Shown: positions 45,281 through 57,900 of the stretch, piece after piece
Layout: each line of letters begins with the position of its first letter
Numbering within the stretch: position 1 is the first letter of the stretch
NCBI GenBank assembly: GCA_016648135.1
Contig: JADDOH010001966.1
Span: 1 to 64,000 of the forward strand
Direction of reading: 5' to 3'
DNA length: 64,000 nucleotides
DNA from: Agrypnia vestita
Lineage: Eukaryota; Arthropoda; Insecta; Trichoptera; Phryganeidae
Notes under the pieces: generated by a model
What the model saw: only the letters and a program-made list of their open reading frames with translations
Database searches by the model: none
Told to the model about the DNA's origin: nothing
Position numbers and translations under genes: made by a program

Positions 45281-46452
45281 TCAATAAATAGTAGTAAAAA
45301 CAAAGTGTTTTCTTTTTAGCAACAAAATATTTTTTAAATTAGTTTATTTAAGAATGTTTATTATATAATTTACATATATATATTTTTTTAAATAAGTTGA
45401 ATATTCATTAAAACGTTACATTCCAAAAGGGTTGTAAAATAATCAAACGGTACGGTTCCGAAGAAAACGGAACATTGTTCTTCCCCGTCACGTCCAAAGG
45501 CGATATCGTTCCAGCTGTAGAAATTAATAGACGTTCCGTTAACCGTTCCGCCTCATATAAAACTGTTCGCTTTTCTAATATTTGCCTTTTTGAGAACTGG
45601 CGACTTACTTCTTTTATACGCGTTCTATATATATTTATTCTCTCGTGCGGCATTTTAAGGAAAATATTATATAATTTTATCCATTGACGTATTATAATAT
45701 AGACACGCTATTCCCATACTAGCCGGCTTTCATATGTAGAAAATATTGCATTGAAAGAGACAACAAATCACGGCACACTTATTTCACAAACGCTCTGCGT
45801 GTGGACAGAAAAATCGGGTAATTTGAAGTCACGGTGACAAAATAAAATACTCATTCTTATAATAATTTACGATACTCTGTTTCTTTTTCCCAGGACTTTT
45901 TTCGGCGTATCGTCACGTCCGATCACAAAGAAAGTCCGTTCGATAACGGATGCAAGTAAGGCAATTACCCTTCTTTTGAGTTGCCAAGATTTCACGTTTG
46001 TTACTATCTACAGTTTATTATATCATTGATTTTATCCATATATCTTATGAAATAACATTTTAATATAAATACAAAGTCACTTAAAACGAATTCAATTTAA
46101 CGCTTTTCTTTAAATTACAATATTTCGTAATATATCACTCGCAAAAATGAACACTTTTTTATCACTGGGTAACACTTATTTAACATTAGAATATTCTATC
46201 CAATTTCCGCACGTAGTATTTATCACATCTATTTATTTCGCCAATTTGGTGTCTCCCTAGATTATTCGTTTTATTTATCGCTTTGATTACCTCACGACTG
46301 CCCGCACTGGGCGTCGTCTCGCGGCTCGCGGCCGACTTCGCATCGGACTGTCAAACATGACAACTCAACTCACTCCGCGGCGTAGTTCCATATATACATC
46401 AAAATGCTGGAATTTTCGTGGTTTCTCGATTATTATAGTGTTTAAGAGAAGG
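45281..46452. other. Mixed DNA, possible minus-strand LTR U3
   Basis: The minus strand from 46430 has ACCACGAAAATTCCA, as in the LTR start at 61208, and TGTATATATGGAAC like a TATA box. 45440-45560 is rich in GTTCCG/CGGAAC inverted motifs. No gene. Confidence 0.4.
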
Positions 46453-47457
46453 TGTAACGATATTGGCCTATTCAAATAGACATTGCTGAAAAATTATACG
46501 AAAATATCTATCTGCTAAAGTTTATAATAAAGAGAAGCTTCACAAACCGTTAAATACTCTATAATTAAATATTTGCCGGATAGGTAGGTGCGGACGAGCT
46601 TTATTATTTCTGCACGCGGGCGTGTAAAGCAGGCTTTATGTTATTTTGTTTAACGAGATTGTCCAATCACAGACGCGGGCCGTGAGCACCGAATCTGGCC
46701 AGTCAGGAACGTGGATCCGCGGAACGAATTCGGCGAATCAGCGGCTTTCTGAGTTAGACTTTGACTTTTACACGCTAGTTGGAATCAAAGATGGCGCGAG
46801 ATAGGGACTATTGTTAGGCGTTACAAATTAGAAAGCGGCACTTGAGTTTTCAGCTTGAAGGTCGGCGGAGGCTTTGTCGAGGAGAGTCCGCAGTAAGGAA
46901 GATAATTTGGCTGGATCGAGGAAAAAGCCAGAGGTTGATAATAATTCAAAGAGAATTGGAACAGTGAACAGCTAAGCATTTTCAATATTATTTATTTCTA
47001 TTGCCTTTTTCGTGTATTCAATTTAGAACTTTCTGGATCGTAACAATTATTGATACATGTTGTGGATTGTTTTGTTACGTATTTTGGGCCTAGTGATAAT
47101 TATTACTATACGCGCTTCGGATTTAATGTACAAGAAATCGTAATGTGGCGACTGTGAATTATTGCATAACGCTTATGAAATATATATTTCTGTCGCTGTT
47201 CATATGAAAAATCATTTAAATTCGATATTCATATATTACCAAAGATATAAAGGCTTTAAAATGGAATACTTTACTGACGAAGGGTGTTTCGTGTTTGTTC
47301 GTGGGTTTTAAAATTCAGTATAATTATGTATATTCAATGTCGCGAGGTTCGGAATGTGCGAGAGGTTCTTCAGGGCGGATGTATTTTTATGCTAACGAAT
47401 GCTTTGTTATCTATACTGGCGATTGAATACACGGATTTCTATATGATTTGTGTAGAT

Positions 47458-48047
47458 CGTGCGAGGAGTTTCTTACAAATGATATATTTTAAAAATGCAT
47501 CTGGATTTTATATTTGTTTTATTAAAACATGATTGTGTGGTTTATTTGAACTCGTTACATGTTTTTATTGCGTCATTGGGCAACCGTTCTAAACACAATT
47601 TGTTCCTAACAAATTCTTATAAAACGTATTTCGAATTGTACATGTTGTATAGAGATAGTTAATTTAGATACGGCCGGTCTTCAGCTGGGGAACACATTTA
47701 TGTTTTCTATTGCGGTTAATTATTTTACTATCGGCCTGTATGCGAAGGAGCTGTGCGTAGCCAATGTCGCGAATGCTGTCTGAACTTGTTTCAACTAGTA
47801 CGAGAATTTAATTATGTGTTTTGATATCACGATTGTAGGCGTGATATAGGTTCAAATCGTACGAGGAATTTCCTACAAACAATATATTTTAAAAATGCAT
47901 CTGGATTTTATATTTATTTTATTGAAGCATGAATGTGTGGTTTATTTGAACTCGTTACATGTTTGTATTGCGTATCATTAGGCAATCGTTGAAAACACGA
48001 TTTGTTCCTATCAAGTCCTTATAAAGACGTGTTTCGAATTGTATATA
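47458..48047 (+). repeat. 400-bp period direct duplication
   Basis: 47458-47650 and 47858-48047 match: CGTRCGAGGARTTTCYTACA, AAAAATGCATCTGGATTTTA, TTTATTTGAACTCGTTACAT. About 90 percent alike by eye. Confidence 0.85.
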
Positions 48048-48303
48048 TTCCTTAATTGCGATGGTTATTCATATGACATTGTTTTTATTCATTCAATATT
48101 AGATATTTGAAATGTTTTCTACAACATTTTCCATTATTGTGGGCAGTTCGCGGTCTGTTCAGGGGTAGTTAACCTTCGGTCTTCCGTGATCACGTTATTT
48201 ACTAATATGACAGATTGTTTTGTTTTGTTCGTTTAATATAAGTAATATCGTATTTTTTATGAGTTACCGTAATTATTTATCTATATGATTTTATTATTGA
48301 GAG

Positions 48304-48620
48304 TGATGCAACGAATACGAATATCAGGCTTACTATTCGGTGAATACGAATGCGAATATTTCCACCAAGGTGGGGGAACTCGAACATACTTGTAAATATA
48401 ATAACCTTGATGCAACGAATACTACTTCCACGAATACGAATATCAGGCCTACTATTCGGTGAATACGAATGCGAATATTTCCACCAAGGTGGGGGAACTT
48501 GAACATACTTGTAAATATAATAACCTTGATGCAACGAATACTACCTTCATGAATACGAATATCAGGCCTACTATTCGGTGAATACGAATGCGAATATTTC
48601 CACCAATGTGGGGGAGAACG
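48304..48620 (+). repeat. Minisatellite, 119-bp unit x about 2.7
   Basis: Units start at 48304, 48408 and 48527 (TGATGCAACGAATAC). The first lacks about 15 bases (TACTACCTTCATGAA-like). Overlapping ORFs here are products of the repeat. Confidence 0.92.
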
Positions 48621-49455
48621 CAAGCATACTTGTAATTGTATTGTTTATGTCTGCTTGTGATATCACTATACGGCGTAGATGAACTAGTTTTAAGGGGTTT
48701 ATGTCCTGTATGTGCTTGGCGTAGTGGGAATAGTCTTCTCGTTTCTAGGATTCTATACAGGTTTACAGGTGCTGATATTGAAATATATATACAAGGAAAA
48801 CACTATTTTGGGAACCATTAATTGGATGGAAGATATTGAGGCACACATGCACACAAGGAGGACGTTATGTTAATACATGACTGGAAAGTTGTTATTGGAA
48901 AACACAGGCGTCCAGTCGGCGGGACGCAAGCATATTTGTAATTATATTGGTCATGTCTGCATGTGATATCATTGTACGGCGTAGATGAACTAGTTTTAAG
49001 GGGTTTATGTCCTGTATGTGCTCGGCGTAGAGGGATTAGTTTTCTTGTTTCTAGGATCTAATACAGCTTTACAGGTGCTGATATTGAAATATATATATAT
49101 ATACAAGGAAAACACTATTTTGGGAATCACTAACTGGATGACAGATACTGCAGCACACATACACACAAGGAGGACGTTATGTTAAATACATGACTGGAAA
49201 GTTGTTATTGGAATACACAGGCGCCACTAGAAGATATGGGCAGTTTGCAGAGAACTTCAACTTCTGTCAGTTAAGGACCTTTTACTATTACTATTCTTTC
49301 GCCTTTTTGCATAACCGTGGATGAACTAGATTGAAGGGGTTTATGTTCTGTATGTGCTCGGCGTAGAGGGAATAGTTTTCTTGTTTCTAGGATCTAATAC
49401 AGTTTTACAGGCGCTGATATTAAAATATATATACAAGGGAAATGAAGGGCTACAC
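48617..49455 (+). repeat. 306-bp tandem duplication, third partial copy
   Basis: GAACTAGTTTTAAGGGGTTT starts at 48681 and 48987, and a shorter copy (GAACTAGATTGAAGGGG) at 49323. The downstream CAAGGAGGACGTTATGTTAA is in the first two only. Confidence 0.92.
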
Positions 49456-50414
49456 AGGCGCTGGTAATTGCTCAATTTTGGAGAGTTATATTACTTCGGA
49501 TCAGGATGCCATCTCAGAAGCAGACCAACTACAGAACTAAGATAAGAACCTTTAATATTATTTATTCCTGATGTTTTCTTATGTGTATCAAATGGAATGT
49601 TCGTGCTATATAATTTGTCATTGTCTCATGGTCACTATTCATTTCATTACGTGGGTTCAGAGTTCGACGGTAACGGACGCGGAAACAAATTAGTACTGAT
49701 GTCGGGACGTAACGTCGGGATTATACCTTAATTATCTTTAGGATAGAAGCGAGGTCATCATACGTGCATTCTGCATTTCAAACGTATTACTAACATATAT
49801 AAATACATATTATTGCGTTTTACAAATTGAATAGGTTCGCGGAAAATAGGTATTTCGCCCGGTTGTGCAATATTAACTTCCAACGTAGCATAATGAGATC
49901 TTATTACCGGCGCTAGACTCTTAAGGTTAGGCACGCGGGGATTATAAATGGGATAATGAACGAGAACCGAATGGGGAAGTTCGTCTCTTCATGGTCGGGA
50001 GGCGAGGAGTCGTACGTCTTTCACGCCCCGTGATCTTGGGAGGCTGAATTTCGATTGTGGAAAAAGATGAAGTTGGATCTACTCGCGTGGCAAGACAGGG
50101 TCGAATGTCGGAGCGCGCGTTCTCGGCTATGGAGTCTGATTAGATTGGAGAGACACCTTAGGTCAGGGACTAGGTAGGGCCATCTTAACTGTATCTACCC
50201 GGTTGTGACTGGGTTTTAAAGCCAAGAATTACAGGATGGTCTGAAGGTCTTGATGCGGTTACCCCTCTAACATCTAAGGGGAAGAACCTCTCACGTCTTT
50301 TCAGTCCCCTTGGTGCGACGAGCTCGGGCTCTGGTTATGAATGTATGTGAATGTAATAACTCCGTACTCAAGGACGAGATAGGACGTTCCTCATGAACGA
50401 GAAATTATAAGATG

Positions 50415-50525
50415 CAGGTAGCAGTTCGACGATCAACACTTATGCTCGGGACCGCTTTAATGAACGAGATCTGTTAGCAGTTTAACAATCAACTTTTATG
50501 ATCGGGACCGCATTCAGGAGCGCGA
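50415..50525 (+). repeat. 56-bp direct duplication
   Basis: GCAGTTCGACGATCAACACT and GCAGTTTAACAATCAACTTT begin two copies, both continuing TTATGMTCGGGACCGC. Confidence 0.8.
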
Positions 50526-52147
50526 TGGCATTACTAACACCATCATTCTCATCATTCACCACCTTTTCTAACTTGCTGTATACAGAGACCTTCGGGGTTC
50601 TCCCTTCCCGGCCAGCGAGAAACATATCAGGAACTTCACAATCAACTGTAATAATCATGCTGTTTTACCATCATTTAATATCTCTAGTCAATAAGACTAC
50701 ACCGTGGGATCAATCACATCAACTATATTTGGCGATGCTAACATGGCTCTGACTGACGCGCTCAAGGGAGAGTCTTTTCCAGTCACCCAGTTAGTTCATT
50801 CAGCCCTTTAATCAGCAGTAAACATCATAATAATCCGGCTCATGTAGCCGCAACGTGGGATCCTCATCATAATACACCAGTCAATTTGACTGCCCCGCGG
50901 GATAATATACAAACCTTAATATCAGACGCGGGATTTCTTCCTGATATGTTTGTCGCCGGGAAGCGAGGACTTCGGGGGATTCCAGCAGGAGCAATAGAGT
51001 CTCGGCTTGATCTTGGTCTGCAGCTTAGTGTGGGAGGTTATGTCTAAACAGGAGTTAACCACCGGATGCGGCGATGCTCTGGGGCCGCATCCCCCTCCCC
51101 CCTACAGGGGGGGGGGGCATCTAGAATCCACGTTTGAACAGAAGTGGTTAGACACTTCTTAAATTTCACTTACAAATCTGTATCTTCCATTCCCTTAGAA
51201 TCTCGGGCTGCGATAATGTCAGACAAAGCTTGCCCTGAGCCTCTGTTGCGCCTAGTTGTTGTGAATATATATATGTTTGTCTTCCCCTACTATGTACTAT
51301 GAACAGATTGAGCAGATTGGACAACGTGAGACGCGCTATCGGTAGGTTTCTTACTTGTGTTTTGAATATAACGTATGCTATTATATCTTGTAAATCTGTC
51401 ATAAATGGGTGCCGCATGTGGTTGTGCTGACACTGTTCTAAGCTGCTATTATGAGATGTTGATAATCAATGCGGGCGGAATCTTTAGCGTATGCCGTTAA
51501 CTTGGCAACGATTGTATTGTTTTATATTACAGTATTTTAACCCCGATGGTATTATATTTATGGCGGTGCAATGTAGGGGAGTTTTGCTACTAGCGTTTAT
51601 TCCTCAGCTGCGCCGCGTATAGTTGGCTTTTAGGCCAACTCCGGACGTGGACGATATCGGCTATCTCTCATATAGGCGAAACTGTAGAATTCTAGAGCGG
51701 TTTCTAGAAGGACGAGTACGGATTAGTTACGTGCGTTTGTTATTTCCATAGTTAGGTAAGAATTCGATCTATATTAGTCTAGTCGCGTTAATAAGAATAC
51801 GAATCTCACCACATATCAAAAGAATTTTGGATAGCTACGGACACAACGGAGGAGGAATTTTCCTAACCACTAGATAGATCACGTCTGGCCAATTTTGAAA
51901 ATATAAATTCTTAACAAAAAAAAAATAATATTAGCTTTCATGTAAATATACTTCCGAAGTTCTAAGTTCGACTTAAGTTTTTAGCTAGAAGCTTAAAGCA
52001 TAAAGTGTGTGCTTAAAAGTCACAAAAGTCGTAATAAAGCTTAATTCGGTAGCTTAAAGTCTCAAGCTTTGGGCTTTTCGTAAAACTTATATTATTAAAC
52101 TTTATAGTTAGGTATTTAGCTTAGGTCTACAGGTAGGATACGTTACA

Positions 52148-52479
52148 AAGGTAAAAAGACTTTAGTAAAATTCACCATTGTACCTTGTGCTTACTCTCTT
52201 ACACCCTTCCTACACGTCAGATGACACATTCAAACCAAACATCATGTGACACTTGTCATGGCTACTGGAAGATTCCGGTATCCATGGAATATATCACATG
52301 AGTAGGGTACACACATTTTTCAGCGGTTACGTCGGACCGTTTTCTGTACCGTTTTTTTTTCACGACTTTCATTTAATTGACATTTGTTATAATATAATTC
52401 GTTAATAAGGTTAAGAAATTAAGGTGCGCATCGAAAAGTACAAATGTGCACCACACTATGCTGTAGGACTTCGAGAAAG
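52148..52479. other. AT-rich DNA
   Basis: Nothing recognised. Confidence 0.35.
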
Positions 52480-52930
52480 GGTGGGAGTCACTAGACACGA
52501 ATTTTATCGGAACATTGTTCTTTAATTCACACTAATTCTCGCTAAAATAGTCCACACAGGTTCACAATAATTCACGCCAATTTCGTTCACGTAACTGGTC
52601 GCAATTATTTCCAAATGAATGTTAATTATTATCGCTGGCATTCACCTTGCCAGGTACACTGACACGCCGTTGCATGGTTCGCTTTCATCTGTAGACTTCT
52701 GTGTCGCGCTGTCAAACACCTTTCTTATCGCTTTGATCGCCTTTTTACAAAACGTTGAGTTCGCTATTATTTAGTTGATTTTCTTTTATACTTAACTCGA
52801 AAACTAATTCCTTCATATTTCTAGTAGTCTCTCCGTTTTTCTAGTGATTATGATAAAAGTCCAGTTGATATTAGATTCCTGTGAACCGTCCGAGAGACTT
52901 CGATAATGTGACGATCAATACCTTTCCTTT
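52480..52930 (-). mobile_element. Gypsy-like LTR fragment
   Basis: GAGTCACTAGACACGAATTT, TATCGGA and later CTAAAATAGTCCACAC correspond to the solo LTR at 43077-43140. The U5 terminus is lost. Confidence 0.6.
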
Positions 52931-53334
52931 ACAATGGAAAAGAATCGGGCGTTTCACTGAAATGCGATGAGGAAAATTACAATACAAATATAATCTGAAC
53001 CAATTGTAATTAAATATGAAATTTAGTCACGAAATTAACCCCATTTGTAACCTTGAAATCCGTCACTCTCCGCCCTTCAGCCATCACCAGGGTAGCACAC
53101 TGTCAAGGCTCTACCGGAATTAGATCGCAGACGTGTCTCGATTTCTGATATCCTCCCTTTGTCTTCGATTTTCTCAGACCCTTGAACCCCGTTTCCCGTC
53201 AAGCCGCAGGAGGCTTATTGTCGAAATTAGAGTTGACCTTTCTTTTCCCTCAAGATTAATATAATTATACGAATATGTATTGCTATTATTTTGTTGTTTC
53301 AATCGAGTAATTATAATTATTATTTTTACGGAAA

Positions 53335-54130
53335 ACATCATCATCCAAGTCCATCCCTCATGACTAAAAATCGTGATCTTCAGACTTCCTGCAGTTTGAC
53401 TATTTTACAGCATCCTGCAGACGATTAGGGGACCTTTCTCTTCCTCATCAACATGCTTCTCCAGGCTATCATCTCTAGCATTTCCTTTATTTTATTTTAT
53501 TTATTTGTTCAGAAATAAAACAGACACAAATTGATGATTTATGTATATAAGAGCATGATCAATCAGAATTGAGCACGTTAACTAGTGTCTTAACTATTTC
53601 TAACTAGTCCTAACTATAACTAACCTAAAAGAAATATTTCACATAGAAACAAATTTGAAATATATGTATAACATTAAGAAGAACAATAAAATAATAGAAG
53701 ACGAGAACATAGCAATAGATTGAATAAAATGAATGAAATAGTAGTGAGTAATAATACAATGAAATTAATATAGTGAAGCAATAACGTAATGAAATAAAAG
53801 GCATAATAAGATACCCAAGTGAAACATCATTTATATAATATCTTGCATCGCAGAGTATTGTACGTATTTGGATTATAATGAAATGTTGCGAGACAATAAT
53901 ATTCACTTGGATTCTTAGTTCACAGAAAAGTTATCAATATCGGAACAAGTCGTTATAAGCTCGGCACATTCCCACTATGGGTGTGAGAGAGATATGTATT
54001 TTATCGAAGTGTCCAAAATATTTTAGGATTCGTCTCAGATAAGCGATGGAGAGTCTCTCCTTGATTTTTAATTCTTGTAGTATGGATTCGTTTGTGCGTC
54101 TCGCTGTCCACAGTATACGCAGCATGCGTT
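53335..54130 (-). pseudogene. RTE-type LINE tail, interrupted
   Basis: The minus ORF 53934-54125 starts MLRILWTARRTNESILQELK and continues LRRILKYFGH, the usual RTE segment. The matching 3' end, with a GATGATGATG tail, lies about 450 bases further (53335-53490). The AT-rich stretch between (53491-53900), beginning with an A/T-rich retroposon-like tail, appears to be inserted. Confidence 0.68.
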
Positions 54131-55394
54131 TCCATCACCACATCTCAAAGGTATTCGCCGTTTTGCTTTTGATCTGATAGCATAATAAAAGAAAAATATG
54201 ACAAATACATTGAGAATCATATTTTAAGTTATATTGTCCCCTTTCTTCCGGTACGGAATTAAATTCTTTTAGTCGCCATTATTTAATAACATACGTACAT
54301 TAAGCACTTTATTTAATACGTGTTTTGACCTTAATATCAGGTTTTATTTACACTTTAATATAACGTTATGGGACTTTGTACCCGAAAGGGTCATTAAGGG
54401 ACTGTCGATAATCTTTTTCAATGAAATAAACTGAAATGAATAGTCTTAATATATGCTCCCTTGACAGATTGCGACCGCAAGCCATTAAGCTGTCTACGTC
54501 ATCAGGTGTGTATAAATGTATCGACACTGATCAAAGTGAGCAGGATTAAAAATAGATCACTCAGGTAGTTTATTCATGCAAAGCGAGATGGCATCAAAAA
54601 TAGGCAACTTCTCGACCAAACGAGCGTCAAAAAACAAATGAAGAACGCATATCTAAATATAGAAAATAAAAATTGACTGAATTTAAAATAATGCTTTGAA
54701 AATTTGAATGTATTCCCAGCTAGCCTTGAGTGTGTGCATACACTGCATACGCTCACGTGGGGTAAAAAACCCTTCAACAACTCCCTTTTTTCTCCCTCTT
54801 TCTCCCGTTAAATATGTTTTTGAAAATAGATAAACAAATTTAAAGATTTATTTTTATTAATATTACCACCATAAAGGCAAGTTTTGTTTACACGAGCGAA
54901 ATCCCACCAATTTCACCTTTCACCCCTTGTCAAATATTATACTTTCTTGGTAACTTTCAGAACCAAGTTTTACGAAAGGGAAAAAATAATCTTTCGCAGT
55001 CGTTAAAATTTCAGTCACCGGCCATAAAACCAGCTTTTATGACACCAAAGTGAGGTGAGTTCCAATAACAGGCCACAGGTGACGACATATCCGAAACTCC
55101 TGAAGACTTTTAATAGCGGACGATTTCAAGAACTGATATTTTTCAAGAACACATCTTCTATAAATACGTGTTTTCGTACTGAAATTATTCGCACGTGAAA
55201 TCTTATACGGTTGCGAGATTTCTGGACCCTGATGTTACCAATGATGACTGTGATGTTCAAATGAACGATATTTTGAAATGAAAATACCGATATGACAATT
55301 CTGGATTTTCAAAATAAGAATGATTCTCCTTTTTTTCAATGTTTTTGTCTACGTTTAATGAGTTAAAACTTAGCCAACCATTGACCTTAATTAC
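54131..55394. other. AT-rich DNA
   Basis: Nothing recognised beyond short ORFs. Confidence 0.4.
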
Positions 55395-55850
55395 TCTTTT
55401 ATTTATTTATTTATTAATCAACGCTCTAGTGGGCATCTTATGTAAGCTATATAAAAGGATTTTTATATAGCTAACATAAAACACGTTTTACAATAAATAC
55501 TTAAAAAATAATAATATAAATAAAACATACTTACAATTAATGTAAAATAGAAATGAACGATATATATATAAACGATGATCAGTACACAAGCAAACAGTAA
55601 TAATTAGAATAAAATAGAGTAAAATAAAGATAATTAATATATCAGATAAATAAGATAAGAAGATAAAATAAATCAAAAAAATAAATATAAAAGATAAAAT
55701 CAAAACATTTAAAAGGGAAATGAATAATAATTAGAACACTTTAAAATAAATAATTCATGGGTAACAAACATAAGTAAAAATTTAGTCTATTAAACTGTAA
55801 TTAATTCTTTTGGTATATTCTAAGTCTAAGTAATTAAAAAATAAGCTAGT
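55395..55850 (-). repeat. AT-rich retroposon-tail-like DNA
   Basis: (TTTA)n at 55399-55415 followed by ATCAACGCTCTAGTGGGCAT, typical of a LINE 3' end, then a low-complexity (AAATA)-rich stretch. Confidence 0.4.
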
Positions 55851-55854
55851 AATT

Positions 55855-56034
55855 AAAAAAAAAGAGATCCGAACATTAAATGCGTGTCGCGTCAATATTC
55901 TTACTATTCTCAAAATAAGCTACACGCTTGTGCCATGAGAATAGGACTAACTTGATGATGACCTGGAATGGGGCTTGAACCACCGACCATCAGATCACTA
56001 GGCAAGCGTCATGACCATTACACTAACAAGCTAC
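55855..56034 (-). mobile_element. tRNA-derived SINE, copy D
   Basis: Best head of the family: on the minus strand GTAGCTTGTTAGTGTAATGG, then B box GGTTCAAGCCCC, then the shared body. The tail here reads T9 on the minus strand instead of A. Confidence 0.82.
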
Positions 56035-56039
56035 TATAT

Positions 56040-56560
56040 TTTTTTATTTATTTAAAAAGCAATGGAAACCTGAGAGGTTTATGGGTAACATTTTTACATG
56101 ATTCAATATAAGAAAATATAATAATATAATTTAGATACCAAGTAATTTTTTATAGTTGGCCGAGTTTTAATATTTTTGTCACATCTGTTTTGAATTTGTC
56201 AGTAGTCAGTTGTTTGGTCTGTTGTGGCAGGTCATTGTATAGTTTTAGTCCGTTGCAAATTAGTCCTGTTTTGTTTGATTGTTTGTTTTGGCGTGTGTTA
56301 TGTGATAGTTTTGAGCCATTCTAGTGTTGTGTTGGTGTTTTTCGTGTATTTTGTGTAATTTTATGTCTTCGTCTTGTATTTCGCCAATTGCTAGTCTGTA
56401 AATGATTTTAAGTGTTTCGATTTTTGTAATGTTTTCGATGTTTAATTGTTGTGTTATACGGTGTAGTTTCGGTTGGTGTCCGGTATTTCAGATCATAGAC
56501 CATTTTTAATATTTTGTTTTGCTGTCGTTGGAGTCTGTTTATTCTTATATTTTTTTTTTA
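56040..56560 (-). pseudogene. LINE C-terminal relic
   Basis: Minus strand, frameshifted: KTGLICNGLKLYNDLPQQTK, then a TDKFKTDVTKIL-like segment, the ending of CR1/L2-like polymerases, plus Lys/Asn-rich upstream sequence. Confidence 0.55.
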
Positions 56561-57146
56561 TTCAATGGCGATATACATTTTTGGTTGGATTATGCCTGTG
56601 TGTGTTGAGAGGAATCAAATAAATATAAAATGAAATATAATAATTAAAAAAAAATCAATTAATTCATTTTATACTTTAATTTATTATTTGAATAAAATCG
56701 CTGATTTATCTAAGTTATTTTATTTTAAAACTTTTAGGTGGGATTTTCATTCCATTGTTTTAGGATTTAAAACTGTGTTGTTTTATGGAAAAATTAACCT
56801 TTTAGGAAACGACCTCATGGGTATAACCATTTTTAGTTATATTGCTCATTCGTTAAATAATTTTAGCTAGAAAAGGTTTCCTCTCCGTTTTTAAAAATAT
56901 CTTTTACATTATTTCATAAATTACTTTCGTATGTAAAATAAAATATACCACTATTTTTTGATTAAATAGAAATGTAAATTTTATAATTAGAATATTTTTA
57001 GGAAGAATTTATTTACGGGTATCTTATCTCAGTCGGTTGGTAGTGATATATTGAATCTAAAAATTTAAAATTTTTATGTATTAGACGGCTCATTTTTGAA
57101 ATTTCAACACCAGCGCCGACCTACCTACTTACTAATCGAGGCATTG
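56561..57146. other. AT-rich DNA
   Basis: Nothing recognised. Confidence 0.35.
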
Positions 57147-57310
57147 TATTCAAATGGTGATTTGTATGTTAAAAGTGCATTAAAAAATAATATTTTTACA
57201 GTATTTCAAGAGTGTATTTAATAAGCCTAATAAACCGTATATCAGTATTTTTATTCATAAAAAAAAAACATTTTTTTCGAGCGCCCAAAGTAGAATCCTA
57301 CCTTAAAATA
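57147..57310 (+). repeat. Dispersed repeat, partner at 34705-34885
   Basis: Same order of shared blocks as in the partner. Confidence 0.65.
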
Positions 57311-57429
57311 TTATTTAGGTTTTTTAATTTTCTACTAAATAATATTTTTTTAATTTGGCTCAACTGTTAATACAAGCTAGTCCTTTCAATTTTTTTTATC
57401 TAATTTAATATTCTTTAAAGGATATTAAA

Positions 57430-57500
57430 TTAAATCTGATGATGAACCCTGAGATAGAATCCGAAGCGTCGGCCAGAAAGGTCGTAAAAACACGGCGTTA
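57430..57500 (+). ncRNA. Decayed hammerhead ribozyme
   Basis: CTGATGA (57436-57442), GAAGCGTC (57463-57470) with A15.1 changed to G; stems I and II not formed. A relic of the Penelope-associated family. Confidence 0.4.
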
Positions 57501-57900
57501 TAGCCCAAAAAACATAAACCAGAAGATTATGTTAAATTAAAGATTATTAGATTAAAAACCTGCTGATTTGCTGTTTATATAAACAAAAAGAAATTAAATA
57601 TTTATATTAGCCTATTTCTTGTACACTCTGTGTTTTCACCAACCTATCCACGACATCTCGATAAAACAATAGTATGAGAATGGAGATAAAATAACGAAAA
57701 TATTTCTCCAATACTTTTAAGGTTACAGCAGCGACAATGTGGTACCCAATAAATATTGATTACAAATTCTTCGATTTGTACATTTTTTCTCGCGATTATA
57801 TATGGTAGAAAGAATTATATTTCATGTTATGTCTCTCGTAAATACAGTAAGTTCTTTCTTGCTTTTCACACTACGTACAGTAGTACTCTGCGGTATTTGT

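Larger units (their letters stand above)
46453..52147 (+). other. Large non-coding region with tandem duplications, origin unknown
   Basis: About 5.7 kb, less AT-rich than its flanks, starting TGTAACGATAT and ending TACGTTACA (an inverted 7-base end). It contains a TGGCGACTGTG possible primer-binding-like site (47144), nested direct repeats (see separate entries), and no ORF above 85 codons. A large retrotransposon derivative without genes, or a non-coding transcript locus, would fit. I cannot decide. Confidence 0.4.

Noticed and set aside
48304..48620. CRISPR-like array
   Set aside because: Units are contiguous 119-bp repeats without spacers, in eukaryotic DNA.
48277..48623. Overlapping 85- and 96-codon minus ORFs with repeated peptide
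   Set aside because: They come from the 119-bp minisatellite; frame is not kept by the 104-bp first unit.
54490..54510. TCATCAG (minus-strand CTGATGA) as a hammerhead core
   Set aside because: The expected stem II and GAAA are absent on the minus strand.
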